This document shows positions 58,659 through 64,000 of a stretch of DNA of 64,000 nt, piece after piece; the stretch's first letter is position 1; every line of letters begins with the position of its first letter. The DNA comes from Ehretia macrophylla (taxonomy: Eukaryota > Streptophyta > Magnoliopsida > Boraginales > Ehretiaceae). The notes below the pieces were generated by a model, which made no database searches, was not told where the DNA came from, and was given only the letters and a program-made list of their open reading frames with translations. The stretch lies in contig CM075770.1 in NCBI GenBank assembly GCA_037974665.1, positions 96,096,850 through 96,160,849 on the forward strand. Direction: 5' to 3'. The position numbers were made by a program, and so were the translations under genes.

Positions 58659-61113
58659 TATGGTAGGTGTATTCTTCCCCCTCGGCCAGAAGAAACATAA
58701 GATACTAGGGCAGAATGTATTTTAAACGTGAGTTAATACACGAAAAGGAAGTTGACTTGTTAACCAATTGCTATCTGTAACTTTAAAAGCTTAGGGACAA
58801 AAATGGGGTCTAAGCGTTTTGATGCTTTTGTTGTATACTAGTGATTAAGATATCTGAAGAATGTTTGGCACGATGATTTACCATATCTGAATATTTTAAC
58901 AACAATATATATTCATATAAGAAAGCAAAACCATCTAAGGTTTTGCGATTTATATAATTGAGAATTGTGGTTAACTAGTAGTTAAAGATATATATTACAA
59001 TACAAGATATACATGAAAATGTGCTTCGACTTGAAATACAAGTTCAACAAGGCGAAGATCGTTACTAAGAAAGATTATGAAGAAAAGGAAGATAGAGGCT
59101 TATTAGTGAAGGAAATTGAAAGATGGAAGAAGCAACAAGAGATCATGATAACACAAGGAGATAATGGCTTGGTCCTTTCAGTACCTCCACCAGCAGTCGT
59201 TGATGCTCTGAAGATATGATCTCTCTAATTTCCTTTTGTGATGAATCTATGTAAGTTAGACTTGTTTGTGAAGCTTGATGTCGTCTATGTCTTTTTATGA
59301 TATCAAAATGAGGAACATTAATAATCGAGATATTATAAGCTTTCTGTTGCAAGCTGAATACTAGTGTCATTAAAATTCAAATAGACTTAAGTGGGATCCA
59401 CTTATTGAAGTCTCTGTACTTAATTATTGTTCAGGATAAAACATCCCCCTTTGCTTGTTTTCTAATCTCTCAAAATATAAAAATTGGTGATGTTAGCCCT
59501 TATTGATGGTAAAAAAAAATTATTTTATTTTTTCTTCAAGGAAGTTTTAAGACATTTTGTATCATTTAAGATGTTACACTCGAGAATGGATTTCGAGACC
59601 TCTCACATCTAAAATGCGAGAATTATACCACTAGTTAAAAAATAATTTCATTGACCCGAAATCATGGTACAATTATAAAACATTATCTCACACCAGTGGG
59701 ATTAAAGTCAGCTGCTAGCTAGAAGAATCTCTAGGAAGGCCGCCAACCTTAGAATAACCCCAAAATGCAGGAGATATTCTCAAGGTGAAATAAATCAATT
59801 TTTATTTCTATGTAGAAGGGATGGTAACGCTAATGTTTTAGAATATAAGGAAGTAACTTGCACATTTAGCAAAATCACAAAGAATCGAATAGTTTTAGGG
59901 CATTGGTTGATTTGGAGTTTGCTTACTTTAACCTACCTTCTATACTATGTTTATTTAGCTATTTGTAGAAAATCAAGAAGGTAGATAATGAAATAGAACT
60001 TTAATTTTCTGCACTCTTGGATTTGAAGTGACGAATATGAAGCATGACTGCTGTCATGTTGAATGTATTATTAATATGGTATCAAAGTCTAAGTCATGGA
60101 TTTAAGTTTTGCTGTCATTTATTTAAAAACATTAAAAGTCTCAACGTGTAAGGCTTAAAACAAATTTCATCAGCATGTGAGGAGACGTGTTTAAAATAAT
60201 AAATAAATACAACAAACTGTTCCTTAACAATTCAATCTTTTAAATAAGATACTAACTTAATGTGTCAATCCCTTTATTTTATGTATGAATATTTCGTTGG
60301 CCATGAGGTCTTGACTATGTGGTTGATGCTGAGGCCTTGAACCTTTTATAAGGACTGAGGTTGAAGTCGCTCGAATAATAGTGTGCGGTTTTGCTAATAA
60401 ACCAATGCTTCGAGGTTTAGAACACAATTTGTGAGAGGCTGCGGATCGAACATGAAAATTCAATAACACACTAGCGATCTAGGACTGCGAAATAGATATT
60501 TGATATCGAGAAATGGTAAACGTGATTTTATTTTCATCACTTATTTATCATGTTTTATATGAATATTTAATTGGTGGATATATTAAAAAAGAGAGAAATA
60601 AATCAATATGTTATTTTATCATACCGACTACGTATAAATATAGAAAGTAATAAATAAATGATGAAATATCGCAACACGTAGTTGATATCTCCACCACATC
60701 TTGCAAATACCAACGTATAATTTTGAAGAGTAATGTTATATATCACCCTTTCATCCAATCACCTTTTTTTATATAATAAAACTTTTATCATATACACACA
60801 AAAATTAGTATTCAATATTTAAATTTTTACCATACAAAAAAAGAGTAAAAGAATAAATAGTAATATAAAGCATTACTCAATTTTGAAACACCATATATCA
60901 CTAAATGGAAACTTTGTTTTAACATAGTCTCGATCAAAGCAACACTATTATACTATACAAGTTCACCAACTAAGAAACATAGAAATGCTTAAAAAGGACA
61001 ATTCTAAACACAAAACTCGCTATTTGCGGTGATCAAAGAACAGTTTTTAGTGGTCACGCTGCGAGGTGCCCTCGTCATCGTGCTCATCTCCAAGACCATC
61101 ACTTTTACCATAA
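58659..61113. other. No certain gene; one small ORF
   Basis: Mostly AT-rich. A 68-codon ORF at 59013-59219 (plus) reads FDLKYKFNKAKIVTKKDYEE at the start and ends LVLSVPPPAVVDALKI. It looks like a charged coding exon, but no family was recognised and no splice partners were found. The rest shows nothing recognisable. Confidence 0.4.
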
Positions 61114-62842
61114 TCACCCATCACGATCGGTGTCGCCATTGTCATTACGATCATGTTCTTCTTCATCTTTCTTTTCACCTCCGTTTGCATTTTCGGATCC
61201 ACTTAAGTACTTGTCATTAATTTTCCGCAAGATATTGACGAGATCAAGAAGGGTATTCTCACTGACAGCCCACACAGTAAACCACAGATTCCTTTCCGAC
61301 ATTATGTCATCGTGCTTCATTGTGGCACATACTTCATTTCGAATCTCAGTTCGCAACTCCATAGCATCTAAAGCACTTGCGAACACACTTACTCTTGGGT
61401 AAGCTCTTGTTATAGGCATACCAGAATCGTTAACGTGCACATTGAAAGCTTCGTGTGATAAGGTTGTAGTGATCCTAGAATTATGCTTATAGAGAGAGCA
61501 CGAGTTACCTTTGACAGGCAACTTAGAGTGTAAGAGCTTGGTGATTGTTTGGCTGCAGCAAGAGGCGATCGTTTTGGATCGTGACCATATTGAACAAGTC
61601 TAGCAAATAAAAATGGTTCAACGTGCAACTTCGTCGCAGCCCAGAATTGCTCTTCATACTCCAATATTGGGTGTGCTATGGCTGCAACCTGCAACAATAG
61701 CAAGAAATGCGTACGTTATATTTCACTTAATATGTGTTGGGAAATTGAATGAGGTTTTTTTTTTTTTTGGGAAATTGAATGAGGTTTCCAAGAAAGCTTT
61801 TCTGAACGACAAATTGCATTTTCTCTCTCTTTTGCTTCGTGTATTTTGTCGTCTCGCTTATTTATCGATGTTACTTTTTCTCTGTAACTTAACACCAACC
61901 TTCAAAAGAATAGTGGAATGAAAATATATATCGTTAAGAACCATGGGTTGTATTCTAAAAATAATTAGTGCTAAGAGTAATAGTTCAAGGTTTTATATGA
62001 TAATCTTAGAGTTTATAATTTTTTCAAATGGCACAAGTATTCATGAATAGTAATACATCTCTCCCATGTGAGTTTTAGTGAGTTGCATGACTAGAAGAGA
62101 CATGGGTCGCACGTGGATGAATGAATGATATGGACGAAGGGCTAGTTTTGATGCCATGATATAAATAATGTGATTTCATTCTGAAAATCAATTAGTTTTA
62201 GGAAAAAGTAGTCTAAAATCTCATATATACGGAAATCTTAGTATTTATGATTTTTTCAAGTATATATATATTTGTATATAAATGCATGTTGAATTAATGA
62301 TATGTAAAATTGTAAGGTAAAAGAAAGATATGCATAGATGTCTGATTTTCATGTACCAAAAAACCCACATACGTTGTACACGAATAAAAAAAAAGAAAGA
62401 AAAAGTTTGTGAATGATAAATGCAAAAAGTTATACCAGTAGTTATCTGTCTGTGGTCTTCATAATGAGCGTACCACCGGAAGAGTGACGCAACTTCGTCT
62501 ATTATTCTTTGATTGCAAGTAGGAGGAAATTGCAATCTATATACGAAACCAGGAACTGCAAAGGCAAAGCTTCGCCATCCAATGCGAACCACTGGGCCCA
62601 TCTTTCGCCACAGGCAAATAAAACAAGCCAACTTTGTTGAATGTTATGATTATTATCGGGTTGAACCTTTGAGAAATAAGCGTGACAGAGAATTTTCCTT
62701 GGCTTGCAACTTTGATGTTGCTTGGATTGTCATAGTCTAACCACCTAAGTGTTGCCATAGTTTCATAGTGTGCTTCCATGACCTTACTGAAAAGATGTTC
62801 TTGATTTTCTTCCCTTTTATGTGATGCTGGCTCCGGATTCAT
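61114..62842 (-). pseudogene. Possible endogenous partitivirus coat-protein-like sequence, intron-bearing and broken
   Basis: Minus-strand coding region with ATG at 62840-62842 and stop near 61114. Three blocks look strongly coding: 62842-62634, 62631-62436 and 61681-61114. A one-base frameshift separates the first two near 62633; a GT-AG intron (about 62435-61682) separates the second and third; another frameshift lies near 61545. The tail is rich in Glu, Lys, Asp and Asn. Conserved-looking aromatic and Pro positions (for example WRSFAFAVP and KLHVEPFLFARL) recall plant partitivirus coat proteins, which entered several plant genomes. This is from memory of the family, without a search. The alternative is an unrecognised host gene. 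As read it is broken, and viral function is not implied. Confidence 0.45.
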
Positions 62843-64000
62843 TGTGACAGATCAAATATAGAAAATCTCTGCAAAGAGAAAATCAAAAGAAACAGTTTGA
62901 GGAAAACATGCAAGCATAGAATATCACTTAAATTTCATCTCAACCTATTGAAGTTCATGAAAAAACTCGTAGAATAAAACAAAATGGTTGTTGGAATCAC
63001 ACCTTTGAGATTTGAGAAGAGATGCAAAATGTTTTTTGAGGGGAAGAGGTGTGAATTCACCCCTTGGGTGTGAGATCAAAACATCTTTAATTATCTCATC
63101 CACTGAATTTGACGGTTTGAGAGGTCCTTAGTTAGCGTTATAGGGGCGAGTGTGCACAAAGGAGATTAGCATTTGGTAGATACATCATGTAGAGTTGACA
63201 GCAAAAAAAATATAAATAAAAAATAAAAGACAAGCGTTAAATTTAGGTCCATCGCTGCCACATTGCATATCATGGGAAAAAAGTGAAAAGAAATTTTGTT
63301 TCCCCCTCTGTAGTTCGATTTATTACTTACCTCCCACATTAGTGTACTATTTCTTCATTAGGACCCTAAGAAAGTATAATTCAATTGGAAAATGAGGCTG
63401 AATTTGTTCTACACTATTGCCGAACAAATTACATAGTTGTGAGCTTTCTCATTGTAGCTACACAAATAAATATAGATGAACAAAGTGGCATGGCTAATAA
63501 GAGAGAAGTGAACTCACTAAGGTAGTTTTAATTTAGAGAAAATTAAATAATTAGTAGGATCTCTTTCAATTCATCGTCTCCACTAAATTATTGAATTAAT
63601 ATTGCAAGAACGTCCACTCCAAAAAAAACCTTTCACGCAAAAAAAAGAAAAAAAAAAAAAAAACTTCCTGCAGATTAGGCAAACGTACAATCTCATGCAA
63701 AATGATAAACTTGTCAATTGAAAATTTTGCCTAGAAGTCTTTAATTTTCTTCAACTGTAAACTCATTTTACCTGTTTTTTGTTTCTTAGTTTGACATAAT
63801 ACTACAACTTAAGAAATTTAAGTAAATTTATAAATATGTTATATAGATTTATGGGCGTGGTTGGCATTTTAGATACGACCACATTTAGGTAACATTTTTG
63901 AGTAATTATCTTATAATTTGTACAACTCTTTGATATTACGATATTATCCAACTCTCTCCATAATATCTCCATGATGAGGCTATTTCGGTCTTCTTCAAAT
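62843..64000. other. No gene recognised
   Basis: AT-rich sequence upstream of the minus-strand coding region; its promoter should lie near 62870-63050, but no clear TATA box was assigned. A poly-A tract lies at about 63644-63663. Confidence 0.5.

Overview
This window is nuclear DNA of a flowering plant, probably a eudicot. It is AT-rich, has no bacterial-style gene packing, and consists mostly of plant transposable elements: Ty1/copia, LTRs of Ty3/gypsy type, CACTA, PIF/Harbinger, Mutator-like and TRIM elements. The only host-like coding sequence recognised is a broken F-box gene. The species cannot be named from the sequence.

Region 1 (1-25301) is a nest of transposons inside one old Ty1/copia element, whose 5' LTR end (1-1108), primer site, leader, gag, protease, integrase and reverse transcriptase can be followed to 22026. 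Its leader was split by a 2.6-kb solo LTR (2215-7211), itself split by an inverted relative (4071-6470). Its gag was split by a 1.9-kb LTR insertion (7867-14987), which was split by a PIF/Harbinger transposon (8440-13688), which was split by a 2.9-kb solo LTR (10291-13162). Its integrase was split by a 2.05-kb LTR (15625-20499), split in turn by a 2.8-kb solo LTR (16705-19524). A TRIM element and a 2.75-kb head-to-head LTR palindrome (22551-25301) close the nest. Most boundaries are fixed by target-site duplications, and two of them by a gag or integrase reading frame that resumes across the insertion.

Region 2 (25302-38733) holds retroelement-like noncoding sequence, then an 11.2-kb CACTA (En/Spm) transposon at 27515-38730. 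It has perfect 14-bp ends, a TTT target duplication, a tnp2-like transposase gene and a second Ptta/En/Spm-type gene. Both genes carry stops or frameshifts, so the element is not autonomous now but could respond to a transposase supplied in trans.

Region 3 (38734-52700) is low-information sequence with an unidentified minus-strand coding remnant split by another solo LTR (41347-43358), a 341-bp element with a 9-bp target duplication, unrecognised exon-like pieces, a fold-back Mutator-like MITE (51025-51440) and a Helitron-like 3' end (51861-51889).

Region 4 (52700-58700) is an F-box pseudogene (three exons, 52809-58062). Its second intron holds ~105-bp tandem repeats, and the third unit received a 3.95-kb CACTA-like element. 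An orphan CACTA right end follows.

Region 5 (58700-64000) has little apart from a minus-strand, intron-bearing, frameshifted coding region (61114-62842). It may be an endogenised partitivirus coat-protein-like sequence; this is tentative.
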